NCBI GenBank assembly: GCA_027946555.1
Contig: JAPEVC010000054.1
Span: forward strand, 62,001-126,000
Source: Gnomoniopsis sp. IMI 355080
Taxonomy: Eukaryota; Ascomycota; Sordariomycetes; Diaporthales; Gnomoniaceae
Reading direction: 5' to 3'
DNA: 64,000 nucleotides
The position numbers and the translations under genes were made by a program. Shown here piece by piece: positions 24,201 through 36,723 of this stretch; within the stretch, counting starts at the first letter, position 1; every line of letters begins with the position of its first letter. The notes beneath the pieces are model-generated. The model was not told the origin of the DNA and searched no databases. It was given only the letters and a program-made list of their open reading frames with translations.

Positions 24201-27200
24201 GGAGGTGCAGAAGATCAACCTGACTAAGTTGAGTTGGATCTGAAACACGTGCGTTATAAGGATCGACTTGGTCACTGTAATAGGCCTTCCCCGGCCAGCC
24301 AACCCAGGCTCTAGGGCGGTCATTGCGCTATTCAGCCATTTTGTGGATTTCTTTGTCCCTTTTGCAGCGTGGCCTGCGTGGCCCGCGTGGCTCTCCGCGG
24401 CCGTGGCGCTGGTCGTTTGCTAACCACTCGCAGGCACAATTGCGACGTCTCGTTGCATTCTGAAAGGCCTTTGACGTGCGGGTAGCGTGGGCGCCTGCTG
24501 GGATCCTCCCTGGACAGGCGCAGATCAGTCCCTGGAATTCTTTTTGGTCGGATGAAGGCGGCCTCGAGAGACAAGCCAGTCCCTGCTGGACCTAGGCGAT
24601 CGTCATACGATCTCTTTTGGGACGCTAGCACTTTCCCTTGGTGGCAGAGATTGTGATAGGAGAAAGAGCCGCTTGGCCCGTGGAAGCCGTTGGAGGAGGT
24701 GGGGGGGGGGGCTGCCGATAGTTTGAGGCTTTGGGGAAGAAGCCATACTCATTTCTCTTGTCCAACACTGTGGTATGTACGAACTCTGTGCGAATTAAAT
24801 GTCGTCATAGTGTGCGGGAAGATGACAAGGCATGCCGCTGTATTGAAGGGAAGATCCCGACTAGCGAAGACCTCGAGCCAACGGCTTGCAGATGCAGATG
24901 GCTTGCAGGGTGATTTCTGCAAGCCATGACACAAGGCCTGTCGTTGAGGCCACGCTGCCTGGCTGCCACGATGGAACTGACATTTTTGACATTGTGGAGG
25001 CTCAAGGCCTGGTGGAGTTGGGCCTGCCGTCTTGCCCTTGTGGCCATGTGCTCCCGATCCTATATTGCCGCCCGTAGCGTATGTGTGGAAAGGCGGGACC
25101 TGTCGTGAAGCATTCACGAATCGCTGGACAGCCGTCTCTTGAATCTTGCTTGGTTTGCTTGGTTTGCTGGATTTGCTCGCTTCAGCCCCCGGCTGCCCCT
25201 TTGGAGCCCAAGAGACATAGTGTCGAACGAACCCCACAGTCACTACGTCGGTGGCTGTGAATCAATAGCGAGATGTGAAATTGTTTCATAGCCTCTCAAA
25301 TTCCGGGCGACAAAAAAAGGGGGGAAGAATTTCCACGCTAGACAGAAGATGATCGCTCAACCGGGCGAGGCTAAGTCGCAAAGGTGGTATCGAAAAGGGT
25401 AAAGACCGACTCTGACAAGCCCGACATCAAGCTGACTTCTTGTATTCCGTACACACGTATACTACGCTACTGTATCACAGAAATCAGGCTGTAGGCTTCT
25501 CACAATTCTTGTTGCCATAAGACCAAGCGAAAGAACTTCGAGAATAAAAGCTTATCATGGTATGCTGGTTCGGATGCAACCTTCAACAGCGAATGGGCAT
25601 CTCAGTGGCAGGAGAGGGCCTGTAGCTACTTGATCACGTAGTGTGCAATCTGTCGTATGCGGCCTCTAAATGGTAAACATGGGACGAATCGACGTGCGCA
25701 GCAGTTTTCAGGGCTGTCCGACCTGCTCTTTTGTTGGTTCAAGGGTCTTGGGCTCGAACTACAAGACTCGTACGACAGCAGGGGAGACATTTGCAATGAT
25801 CAGCAGCAGCCGAACCAATGGCACACTTAGCCCTCGTTTATTTCGAGCCGCGCTAGGCTTTGAGAATTGGCTTCGTAACACCCCTCTCTCCCCAAAGACC
25901 ATGATGCTGATCCAAATCGCCATGGGTCATTCCCATGGCGTGTCTGCGTCTTCGTACAGAAAACGACTGGAAGACTCCCCGGTTTCCTCTGTATGCACTG
26001 GACCAGCCGTAGCATGCAGCCGCCAACGTGATTAGGGCTTCAGATCGGACCTCGGGGATGGCCAGATCTAATATCTACCACGGGTTGATCTACAATGCAC
26101 ATCGGAGCCGAGCACTCATTACAGTGGCACATACATGTCACACACCATCGTAGTGCCGTGCTAGGTACGGACTGTACTTAGGTACTAACGAGGGCGGAAC
26201 AAGTCCGGGCGCTAGAAAAGCTTCAGCGAAGCCTGCGCTGTTACCGAGTGAATACCAAGAAAACGGCCACCCCGCTCGTTCTGAACAAGGCTTGTAGAGG
26301 CAGAGAGGTGAGAGGACAGCCGACAGATGGGGATTGCTGCAGCTCACGGGCCAATACAACCTTCTCGGAAGACGGCAAAACAAAGATCGTTGAAAAGGCG
26401 TCTCCGGGCGTGCGTTGCCGGCCTGCACTTTGCTCCATGTCCACTCCACACCACCCTTGGGCGAGCCGAGCCTGCACACTCCACGGATAGATGCTCCACC
26501 GGTCAAAGGACTAAGACCAGACCAGGCTGGACCAGCCGTTACATACTACTCCAGCTTGCAGATTCCCCAGCTTTGCACTTGTCCTAAGACAGTACCATGA
26601 GCGCGATCAGCGCGCTGCTGAAAGACACAGGGCTGTCTCTGTGTTGAGAGTTTTGGAGGCGATGGTTACGGGACTTTCTGGACCCTCATCTTGGCGTTTG
26701 GCCGCCGAGCATGGACCAAAGTCTATCGTAGACTCCGAGAGCTGGTCGCACCCCAGATTGCAAGCCACATCAGCATCAATGCGCACATGCCGGCTCGCGG
26801 GCTTCGTCCCCGGCTAATGGAAGACAGCCCTGTGCGAGGTAAGATCATAGGTGCTGGAAATGTAGATTCATAAAACGTAAACCTCGTAGTACGTTCGGGA
26901 AAGGGAGGTAGGATACGCGGTGCGCGGCACGAAGTCCCTGTCTGGTCTGTCTGTGCTGCCCAGGGCAAGCAGCCTTTGATTGTGGCTTGTGGGAGAAAAG
27001 AGCTCCTGTACTTTTCCTTTTCCTTATTTGGTACAGACTGGCAGACTGGATGTCGCTGTTTGGTCGCATCTCCCATTGATTAGATACAACCCCCGGGCCC
27101 TGGCCGTCCTGCCGTCCCTCTGCAAGTGGACCGTCCGGGACATGGGCGGATGGGCTCCCACGTCGCTGCAAGTGTGCTCGCTCCCAGGCTTCTCAACCGT

Positions 27201-27406
27201 CCATCCTGGTCCGCTATTCTCCACCAAAAGGCTGGTGCTCTCGTCCTCTAGTTCTTCTCCTTCGACCTTCGCCCCCGACTCGCGGACTGGACTAAGTAAG
27301 GCGAGTCCAAATCTTCAACGGCGTCTACATTCGAACGAACCGTCGTGCAAGCGACTGACCTCCCCTATCGTCCTTTAACAAAACACCCCCGACTTCAGCT
27401 CCCAAG

Positions 27407-27680
27407 GTGAGAGCATCTTCCCTTTCTGCAGCCATCTTCATCGCCTCTAACCAGGCTCCACCACTACTTTGTGTCGCCCAGCCGGTCGACTCTAATCCTT
27501 CCTCTTCCTGGGTTTTTTTTCCCTGGCTCGTCGGCGGCTACCTCTGCTCCACCCTGGCGGAACATGTGGGCTCCTTCGTTGTAGCGGTCTTTCTTCGCCT
27601 CACCTTACATCTACACCCTTTCCATTTTGTTGAGTCCTCACCGTCGCTCTCTAATACCTGACTCTGAAACTTATCTATAG
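27407..27680 (+). other. Possible 5'-leader intron of the histidine kinase gene
   Basis: A good donor (AAG|GTGAGA at 27407) and acceptor (CTATAG at 27675-27680), with CTGAC about 20 bases before the acceptor, bracket 274 bp of pyrimidine-rich DNA upstream of the start codon. This is an inference from splice signals only; transcript data would be needed to confirm it. Confidence 0.3.
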
Positions 27681-27694
27681 ACCTCGAATCCCCT

Positions 27695-27781
27695 ATGAAG
27701 TTGTCCTGGACGGCAGAACCTCGTTTCATTATTATTGTTCTGATTTGGTCTTGCTTCGCTCCTTTGACCCCGTCGACCTGA
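27695..27781 (+). promoter_or_regulatory. Upstream open reading frame of the histidine kinase gene
   Basis: An ATG at 27695 opens a 28-codon frame (MKLSWTAEPRF...) that ends at TGA 27779-27781, 26 bases before the main ATG at 27808. If the transcript starts upstream of it, scanning ribosomes would meet this uORF first, which usually lowers translation of the main frame. Confidence 0.45.
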
Positions 27782-27807
27782 ACTCGCTACCTCCTTACCG
27801 TCTCCCA

Positions 27808-30800
27808 ATGGCCGACCAGTCGGCCTTGGTGGCCGCGGCTGCCATCGTCAGAGGTCTTGCGGGGGATGCGAACGCTGCATTGGCACACCGTACTGGTGGA
27901 GCCAAGCCGATCGAGCTTCCTGGAAGGGAAACGCCCGAGAAGATTGCCCTGGAGCGAGAGCTCGCCGCCTTGGCAGCTCGAATACATACACTCGAGACCA
28001 AGGCCTACTCCAGCGGTATCGCCACCAACTTCCCCGACACTCCGAACGAAACCACTGATTCGGTGTTTGGTGACGACACAGTCTCGTCACCGTCAGGACC
28101 TGGTCGCGACGCTGCCACCAAACCGAAGCCGACCAGCATCAGTCGGAACGGCGGTGGCGCGGGCCCCGAAGATGCCGCCCCCAGGTTATCCGACGAAGCC
28201 CTCGAAGGCCTGCGCGAACATGTAGTAGACCAAAGCAAGCTTCTCGACAGCCAAAAACAAGAGCTTGCAGGCGTCAAGGCGCAACTGCTGGAGCAGGAAC
28301 AGCTGCAGGAGAAGGCCCTTGCGATCATAGAGCAGGAGCGTGTGGCGACTCTCGAGCGCGAGTTATGGAAGCATCAGAAAGCCAATGAGGCCTTCCAAAA
28401 GGCGCTCCGCGAGATCGGCGATATCCTGACGGCCGTGGCCCGAGGAGATCTTTCCAAACGAGTACGCCTTAACAACGTTGAGATGGACCCTGAGATCACG
28501 ACATTTAAGCGCACCATCAACACCATGATGGACCAGCTGGGTGACTTCTCATCCGAGGTGTCCCGAGTAGCACGAGAAGTCGGTACAGAGGGCATTTTGG
28601 GCGGACAGGCACAGATCGAGGGTGTGGATGGCATATGGAAGGAATTGACAGACAATGGTTGGTTGTGCCGAGACCTGTTGCTGTGGAGCTTGAGCTCTTT
28701 GCTGACAATGACACTGCAGTGAACATAATGGCCCAGAATCTCACAGACCAAGGTATGCCTTCGCCGCTGGTCCCCCTTGTTTATGCTTTTCACGGCGAGG
28801 AAAACTAATCCATGTACAGTGCGCGAGATCGCAATGGTCACAACCAGTGTGGCTCATGGAGACCTTACCAAGAAGATCGAGAGACCTGCCCGTGGTGAAA
28901 TCTTCCAGTTGCAGCAGACTATCAACACCATGGTGGACCAACTCCGGACTTTTGCATCTGAAGTCACAAGAGTGGCCAAGGATGTCGGCACAGAAGGCAA
29001 GCTTGGTGGCCAGGCTGATGTTAACGGTGTAAAGGGCATGTGGAACGACCTGACTGTCAATGTGAATGCTATGGCCAACAACTTAACGACCCAAGTACGA
29101 GATATCATCAAGGTTACCACTGCAATCGCCAAGGGAGATCTTACGCAGAAGATCGAAGCCCAGTGCAAGGGCGAAATATTCGAGCTGAAAAACACCATCA
29201 ACTCCATGGTCGAGCAACTGCAACAATTTGCCCGCGAGGTTACGAAAATCGCCAAAGAGGTCGGAACTGAAGGAAGACTTGGCGGTCAGGCCACAGTCCA
29301 CGACGTCGAAGGCACCTGGAAGGATCTCACGCAGAACGTCAACGGCATGGCCATGAACCTGACTACACAAGTGAGGGAAATCGCAAACGTGACAACTGCT
29401 GTCGCCAAGGGTGATCTCAGCAAGCGCATTAGCGTCGAAGCTCAAGGCGAAATTCTCGATTTGAAAAACACCATCAACACCATGGTGGAGCGTCTTTCCC
29501 AGTTCGCGTTCCAAGTGTCCAAGGTTGCTAGAGAGGTCGGCACTGAGGGAGCCCTTGGCGGACAGGCTAAAGTTGAGAATGTCGAGGGTAAATGGAAGGA
29601 TCTAACAGAAAACGTCAATGTCATGGCGTTGAATCTGACAACTCAAGTAAGGCATTTTTGATGGGTCTGTTGTGCCGCTTGGTTTACTTGCTAATTTGTC
29701 ACAGGTCCGCGGCATTTCCAGTGTCACTCAGGCCATTGCGAATGGTGATATGAGCCGTAAGATTGATGTTGAGGCCAGTGGCGAGATTCTCATCCTCAAA
29801 GATACCATCAACGACATGGTGGACAGGCTGAACAGTTTCTGTAACGAGGTGCAAAGAGTAGCAAGGGACGTCGGTATCGAAGGTATACTTGGAGGCCAAG
29901 CAGACATTGCAGGATTAAAGGGCCGGTGGAAGGAGATCACCACAGATGTCAACACCATGGCTAACAACTTGGTGAGTGTTTTCTCTTTCATTTTCCAGAG
30001 TACGTATACTGACATGACATGGATAGACCTCTCAAGTACGTGCCTTTGGGGACATCACAAACGCTGCGACCGACGGCAATTTCACCAAGATTGTCGAAGT
30101 TGAGGCATCAGGCGAGATGGATCAGCTCAAGAGGAAAATCAATCAGATGGTTTTCAACCTCAGAGACAGTATCCAGAGAAATACGCAGGCCAGGGAGGCA
30201 GCTGAGCTGGCCAATAAGACCAAGTCCGAATTCCTTGCGAATATGTCGCACGAAATCCGGACACCAATGAACGGTATTATAGGCATGACGCAGCTTACTC
30301 TCGACACCGATTTGACACAATACCAACGGGAAATGTTGAATATCGTCAACAGTCTAGCTAACAGTCTTCTCATCATCATCGACGACATTCTAGATCTGTC
30401 CAAGATCGAGGCCAGGAGAATGGTGATCGAAGAGATCCCGTACACCCTGCGCGGAACTGTCTTCAACGCGCTCAAGACTCTGGCAGTCAAGGCCAACGAG
30501 AAGAACCTGGAGTTGACGTATCAGGTGGACAGCAGCGTACCCGACCATGTGGTTGGCGACTCTTTCCGATTGAGACAGATCATTCTCAACCTGGTCGGAA
30601 ATGCCATCAAATTCACCGAGAATGGCAAGGTCAGTTTGCAAATACAAAAGTCGAATGCAACCGTGAAGCAAGACGAATACGCTATCGAATTTGTCGTTAC
30701 CGATACCGGTATCGGCATTCCAGAGGACAAGTTGGACCTAATTTTCGACACGTTTCAACAAGCCGATGGCTCCATGACGAGGAAATTCGGTGGAACAGGT

Positions 30801-32037
30801 CTGGGTCTTTCGATCTCGAAAAGACTTGTCAATTTGATGGGAGGTGATATCCATGTGCAAAGCAGGCTCGGATCAGGAAGTTCTTTCTACTTCAACGTTG
30901 TCGTCCGTTCAGCCGACGACGACGTGTCCTATATTGCCAAGCCTTTGCACCCCTATAGGGGTCACCAGGTGCTGTTCATTGATAAGGGCAACACCGGGAC
31001 TGGCTCATCCATCACCCCCATGTTGCGTGGCTTGGGCCTGGATCCTTTCGTCGTGGACTCGGAAGCCGACTCAGTGCTTACTGATCAACGGGAAAAGGGC
31101 AATTGTCCGTACGATGTGATAATCGTTGATGATCTCGACACGGCTAGGAGGCTGCGAGCTATCGACGACTTCAAGTATCTACCGATCGTGCTCCTTGCAC
31201 CTGTTGTGCATGTCAATCTCAAGTCGTGTCTCGACCTGGGCATTACCTCATACATGACGACGCCATGTAAGCTCATCGACCTCGGCAATGGAATGATACC
31301 AGCTCTTGAGAACAGAGCCGCGCCATCGCTTGCCGACAACACCAAGTCGTTCGAGATTTTGCTGGCCGAAGACAATGCTGTCAACCAAAAGCTGGCAGTC
31401 AAAATATTGGAGAAATACCACCATGTCGTGACGGTGGTCTCCAATGGTCTAGAGGCTGTGGAAATGATCAAGAACAGGAGGTTCGATGTCATTCTCATGG
31501 ACGTACAAATGCCTGTCATGGTAAGTTCTTTCGCAAACTCAGGTATCACAGTAAAGTGCAGCATATTGACTTACCTTCATATAGGGCGGTTTCGAAGCGA
31601 CCAGCAAGATCCGAGAATATGAGCGCAGCCTTGGGACACAAAGGACTCCCATTATCGCACTCACTGCTCACGCAATGATGGGAGATCGGGAACGCTGCAT
31701 ACAAGCTCAGATGGATGAATATCTATCTAAGCCACTACAGCAGAATCATCTTATTCAGACGATTCTCAAGTGTGCGACGTTAGGCGGGGCTCCCTTCTCG
31801 AACAACCGAGATCGAGATATGTCACGGCAAGCTGATGCTAAGGCGGCCGGCCGGAGCGTAGATACATCCCAATATCTGCGGCAACCAAGGCCGGCAGTGC
31901 AGTCACACGGCTCGGAAATTGTCAGAGGTCGTAACGAGAGCCCTACCATGTCAGCGGAAGGAGAGGATCAATTGTCCAGGGCACGTACCTCAAACAACCT
32001 CTCTGCTCCTCCAGCAGGGCATAAGCGGAAGCGTTAG
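27808..32037 (+). CDS. NIK1: Group III hybrid histidine kinase (Nik1/Os-1 type osmosensor)
   Basis: Six exons, 27808-28657, 28720-28752, 28820-29646, 29705-29971, 30027-31520 and 31585-32037, encode 1307 aa, the normal family length. Order: a variable N-terminus with coiled coil (about 140-220), then six HAMP repeats of about 92 residues, the last incomplete (units with GDLTKKI...EVGTEG.LGGQ). Next come the dimerisation domain with NMSHEIRTPMNG (phospho-accepting His734), an ATPase domain (LNLVGNAIKFTENGK, DTGIGIP, FGGTGLGLSISKRL) and a receiver domain (FEILLAEDNAVNQK, Asp1151 in ILMDVQMPVM, conserved Lys in YLSKPL). In related fungi this cytosolic kinase feeds the Hog1 osmostress pathway through Ypd1 and Ssk1, and is needed for sensitivity to phenylpyrrole and dicarboximide fungicides. 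All catalytic residues seen are intact. Exon 2 is only 33 nt. Confidence 0.96.
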
Positions 32038-34091
32038 CTAACATGCTCTTTTTCACTGTCAGCAGCTCATTTTCAGAGCCAACAGTTCGTAGCCTAGTCT
32101 ACATTCCTCCAAAGAAAAATCGCACAACCACACCTTTACACACTCTCACGTGCGAGTCATCTCTCCCATACACATCCAATGTATACGATCACCAAGAGCA
32201 ACAAGGTTCTGCCTTTTCTTTTCTTTGCGCAACGCAGCGAGGGAGCAAGTAGGCCAGGTCTTCAAGTCAGCAGCGATGATACCACGAAGGCTCTCACGAG
32301 TTTTCTTCAAGTACCAATACTTTATGTCCACCTCTGGGGACACTAAAGCTTTCCCAGTCGGAGATAACGGCGGCATTTTATGGAGGCGTTCTTGAGGGAA
32401 TCAAATTTTCGTACTTTTAGTCCCTGTGAAGAGGTTGGTTGCGTCACGTCTCCTGTGGGTACACATTGAATATCGTTGCCGGTGTTCAGAGTTCCTCAGG
32501 ATTTGATGCTTGGCAGGGACAGTCAGTTCAAGGTTTTGAGGTTTTGAATTTCTTCTTCACCCATTCGGCAGGGCGAGGAATCATAAGCAACGCATTTTCA
32601 GGGAGGCAAAGAAAGACAGAGAATTGGGCAAGACACGTAGGGAAAAGGGGTATTGGCTGCAGTAGGACTTTTTTGCATTCCGTCCTACTTTTAGGAGCTA
32701 TCATTAGTAGCCTATCAACGTCTATCGTCAGGAGTCTTCTATGGCTCCTACCTACTACAATTCCAGCCCCTTTCAGAAGCCACTCAGGCATCGAGGTTTA
32801 TCAATCATCGGTTGCTTGTCGACGTGGCGCTTCAAGATTGCCCGTGTTGTCTTGTACGCGGTAGCTCCGTTAAACCACCTGTTCACTAACGGCAGATACA
32901 AACACTATATCTTCTAGTGGTTGAATTCCTAAATATCGAGCCACCTACAGTAGCATAATTGCCATCGAAGGAGCAGGTCAGTGATATCAACAGCCTTGAA
33001 CTTATATTTCAAGACAACGATGACCGACTCGACGCCTCGGCTTCGCTGGACACCATGCTTCGTGATGCATGTCTTTCTGGCGCTCACACTATGCTCTTTT
33101 GCCCCCGACAGTCCTGTGTGATGCACACTCGGTTCCGTCGCGGCCTTGTGATTGGGAGCTGCGTGGAGTGTTCGTGGAGTGTATTGCACTCGCGCCCGTT
33201 GTGATATGGCTCTAGTGATATAGCCAGAGGTGGCGAATGATTGTTAAAACCTTTCACTACGCCCTACCACTCGAACAATTTCGTCAGCTGTTGCTGGTGG
33301 TGAGATTTGAAGAAGGTACTCATTGGTGGCGTGGCGGAATATCTGCTGGGTTGACTGTGTGGCTGATTAGCAGACAAAGCTGATGGGCAGGAAGTCAAGC
33401 AGCCATCCAGAAGAATTGTGTAGATGGGATATAATCGAATGTTCAGGGCATTCCTCCAACAACCTTGACTTTGAATTGATTCGAAGCCCAAGTAAGCCCA
33501 TACGGTATGTCCCATATAGATGTTCCTAAAGCTCGAATGTCCACATAAGATGTATATAGAGGAGGGCTTGTAATGTGCACAACCAACTGATTTGATTGGA
33601 ACTTTTTAATTGCTTGTTAAGCTATTGCTTTGCTAGAAGTCTTGCATTTTGGTCTATATGCTTTGGTGAGCTGAGGTAGACATGAAAGGCTCGCAGGACT
33701 AGATCTCCACAGCTACCTACGGAATGATTTGCTTCAGTTGGGCAAATCTTGGAATTCTCAGAGGGGCCTATTCATAATGAGTACTGAGAAAGAAACATAT
33801 GCTACCTACCCTAGGTACCTAGTAGGAAAATAGGTACTACAAGAGGCACTTCGCTAGGTACCTAGGTAATTTGATGTTTGATATTGGGCTGGCCTGGGGA
33901 CCCCTGCAGTGTGTCGCAACCCCTGACATTGTAAGTGGGGCGCCATGCGTACTGCAGCTACACCCCTTTGAGCTCCAGGAATTCCTCAGTAACCCTCGAC
34001 GAGGACACAACTTTTTGAGAGGTGTCCTGAAGTTCATATCACTACCACATTCCTTGATTTTCTTCAACTCCTGTCATCAACACAGCTCAAG
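32038..34091. other. Intergenic region with TACCTAGGTA cluster
   Basis: The left part is the 3' end of the kinase gene; the right part is the SEC53 promoter. Small frames (32439-32864 +, 32959-33204 +) show no domain. Copies of the TAGGTACCTAG motif stand out at 33800-33868, listed separately. Confidence 0.5.
33800..33868. repeat. Cluster of palindromic TAGGTACCTA motifs
   Basis: Overlapping copies occur at 33812-33821 and 33855-33868, with partial copies between (CTACCTACC, ATAGGTACTAC). They lie 225-290 bp upstream of the SEC53 start. The same motif recurs in several other intergenic regions of the window. Confidence 0.75.
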
Positions 34092-35099
34092 ATGGCCTCC
34101 ACCTTCCCTCCCCTAGAGGACCGTCCCATCAAGAACACTATCTGTCTGTTTGATGTCGATGGCACCCTTACTCCTGCTCGCCAGGTAAGTCAACAAACGC
34201 CAAATCCTTCAGAAAACCAGTCATTAGCCTCGAAGAATACATACTAACATTTTAATAATGATAGACTGTGTCTGGCGATATGCTGAACCTGCTGGCCCGT
34301 CTGCGCAACAAGGTTGCCATGGGCTTTGTGGGTGGCAGTGATCTGGTCAAGCAGCAGGAACAGCTGGGTACAGCTGATGTGGATGTCAAGAGTCTCTTCG
34401 ACTTCTGCTTTGCTGAGAATGGTTTGACTGCCTACAGTATGTACTCTGCATCTTCAAGAGAACTGATGAGAAAGAAACCGGGGCAATTGTATCGTAGCAG
34501 TTGTCTTCGCACACACTCAGCCCTCTCTTTCTGCTAGACATGTGCTAACTATATAATCAAAAGAGAATGGCGAGGCTCTGCCCTCCAACAGCTTCATCAA
34601 GTGGATAGGCGAGGCCCAGTATAAGGAGCTTGCCTCTTTCTGCCTGCACTACATCGCCGACTTGGACATTCCCATCAAGCGCGGCACCTTCATCGAGTTC
34701 CGCAACGGCATGATCAACGTGTCTCCCATTGGCAGGAACGCCAGCACCCAGGAGCGCAACGAGTACGAGATCTACGACAAGGAGCACAAGATTCGCGAGA
34801 AGTTTGTTGAGAAATTGCGTGAGCGCTTCGGCCACCTGGGCCTGACCTTCAGCATCGGCGGCCAGATCTCCTTCGATGTCTTTCCCGCTGGCTGGGACAA
34901 GACGTACTGCCTCCAGCACCTGGAGGACGAGGCTAAGAAGACGGGCGGTATCGCTTACACCACCGTGCACTTCTTTGGTGACAAGACATTTAAGGGTGGT
35001 AACGATCATGAGATCTTCGAGGACCCCAGGACGATCGGTCACACGGTCACTGGGCCCGAGGACACTGCGGCCCAGCTTAAGAAGCTGTTTGATCTGTAG
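34092..35099 (+). CDS. SEC53: Phosphomannomutase Sec53
   Basis: Three exons, 34092-34184, 34265-34436 and 34564-35099, encode 266 aa. The enzyme converts mannose-6-phosphate to mannose-1-phosphate in the cytosol, the step before GDP-mannose synthesis for N- and O-glycosylation, GPI anchors and cell-wall mannans. It belongs to the HAD superfamily. LFDVDGTLTPAR carries the nucleophile and acid/base aspartates (Asp21, Asp23). Further eukaryotic PMM hallmarks are GFVGGSDLVKQQEQL, ENGLTAYKNGEALPSNSF, KRGTFIEFRNGMINVSPIGR, GGQISFDVFPAGWDKTYCL and FFGDKTFKGGNDHEIFEDPRT. Every catalytic block is present and the length is normal. The start at 34092 lies in CAAG-ATG-GCC, a good context. It is convergent with HIS1. 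Confidence 0.97.
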
Positions 35100-35491
35100 G
35101 AGGGAAGGGCCGAGCAACCCTGAGGAGGATACCCCTGAAGTACTGGATTTGGCATGTCATAACAAAAACAAAAACCACAAAAGAGCCTACTTAGTGACTG
35201 AACGTACATCACATCGGCTCGAGTCGTCTCATCATTCGCATGAGGCGTGCAGACAGATCTATTGGTGACGTCTTTGCAATAAGATCATGCTAATCCAAAA
35301 TGTAAGATCGCGAACATATCTGAAATGACCCATTTTCTGCATCGACCAGTGAAACATTGAGTCCTATCCGCCCCTGGATAACAGTGCCAAGTCGAATCGT
35401 GCATTCGATGACTTTTCATACGCCTTATTGTTTGTCTTCTATATAAAGCAACCACGTTTGATATCGTTGTAAGCCCCTTTCAGTCTTGCCA
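35100..35491. other. Convergent 3' spacer between SEC53 and HIS1
   Basis: 392 bp between the stop codons of two genes that point at each other. It is AT-richer than the genes and holds the two 3' ends. No gene is seen. Confidence 0.5.
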
Positions 35492-36723
35492 TCAGTTCAC
35501 ACGAGAGTTGTGAATGTCGAGCACCAGAATGTCTGTCGCTCCGACCTTGGCGAGCTCATCCATAACTGGTGCGATTCTCTTCTTCTCCACCATGGAGCTT
35601 ACGGCCACCCAGCCCTCTTCCTCCAGCTGTGTCACCGTCGCCGCCCGCTTGCCGGGCGTGATGGCAGTCGCCTGCTGGAGGTGGCTTCTGGGGACATTAT
35701 ACTGGCAAAGGACGTACTTCTGAGCCGTAATCACACCACGGATGCGGGAAGCGATGAGCTCGACCATCTCCGGGTGGGCTGGTGTTTTCGACTTGATCAG
35801 GATCGATGTCGACTCCACTACAGTGTCTATTGGCTTCAGACCTGCTGCCTTCATGGTCTCGCCAGACTCTGTAATATGGCTGTCAGTTTTGTCTCTGGAC
35901 GTGAAGGGTCCGGCATATGGTGTGCAGTATTGAACTTACCAACCAAGTCAACAATTCCGTCTGCGACACCAAGCGCGCATGCAGCCTCCACACTGCCACT
36001 TAGCTCAATAATCTTGGTCCTCCTAGACTTGCGCGTCGGCTCCTCCCCATTTGCCTTGCCGCCATCCTGTTCCCTCTCCAGCTTGGCAAAGTACTCCTCT
36101 GTCAGGTGGACAAAGCTGGTGCCAATATTCTTCCCTATCAAGTCCTCGCCTTTGGTAAAGGTACCCTTGACAGGCACTTGCACCTGCAGCTTGCACCCGC
36201 CAAATCCCAGATCCATTACTGTTTCACATCCTCTTGGCTTTCCATCTTCAGATGTAGAGTGAGCGCAGGTCTCACCCCGTACACAAGCCTCATACTCCTG
36301 CACCTGGTCATAGCCCGTGATACCCAGGTCAACCTGACCCTCTCCCACAAAGGTCGGGATGTCGGCAGCAGGCAGGAAAACGAGCGCGATGGGGAGGTTC
36401 TTGACGAGCGCAATATCCAGACGGTTCTCTCGGCGGAACTTGATGTCAGCGCCCTCGAGAAGATTGAGGGAGGCTTGTTGGAGGCGGCCCTCTGAGCGCA
36501 TGGGTCAGTGATCTGGCTCGAGCAAGGGGATGTTGAGGTTGGGGAAGGCTCACTCTTTGGCACGGCAAAGAGCAATCGTCCTTCTAGGCTTTCCGTAATT
36601 GTCAGTCTGGGCTCTACCTCCATGATTCTGGGGCGGAAGGAATAGGGAATAGGCAGAGTGCGTTGACTGCGCAAAGAGCTGGGAGCATCATGAGGAAGGG
36701 ACTCACTGGTTTACCAAATCCAT
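35492..36723 (-). CDS. HIS1: ATP phosphoribosyltransferase, first step of histidine synthesis
   Basis: Four exons on the minus strand, 36723-36707, 36588-36554, 36491-35940 and 35868-35492, encode 326 aa. The first two exons are only 17 and 35 nt. They are needed to rebuild the conserved start MDLVNHLEGRLLFAVPKKGR. The enzyme joins ATP and phosphoribosyl pyrophosphate to phosphoribosyl-ATP, and histidine usually inhibits it. Hallmarks are FAVPKKGRLQQ, ADIPTFVGEGQVDLGITGYDQV, the LGFGGCKLQVQVP strand, a phosphate-binding IIELSGSVEAACALGVADGIVDLVESGETM block that spans the last intron, and the C-terminal regulatory domain (GVITAQKYVLCQYNVPRSHLQQATAITPG). A perfect TGAGTCA lies about 150 bp upstream. 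It is the long, HisG_C-bearing form. Confidence 0.96.

Larger units (their letters stand above)
21221..27807. other. 6.6-kb gene-free region, ending in the histidine kinase leader
   Basis: No recognisable coding region. The longest frames (23404-23952 on -, 24749-25243 on -) lack domains and overlap other frames. Visible low-complexity items: A-rich tract at about 22021-22080; three near-copies of GCGTGGCC at 24367-24393; an 11-base G run at 24701-24711; and a TTTGCTTGG tandem at about 25145-25175. From about 27200 the DNA is pyrimidine-rich and probably is promoter and 5' leader of the kinase gene. RNA genes or decayed transposons cannot be excluded. Confidence 0.5.

Noticed and set aside
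24749..25243. 164-codon frame on the minus strand
   Set aside because: Contains a Ser-Lys-Pro run from the TTTGCTTGG DNA repeat and no recognisable domain.
25740..25770. Another B-box-like GTTCGAGCC on the minus strand
   Set aside because: Flanking bases cannot form the T-stem and no A-box lies at the right distance.
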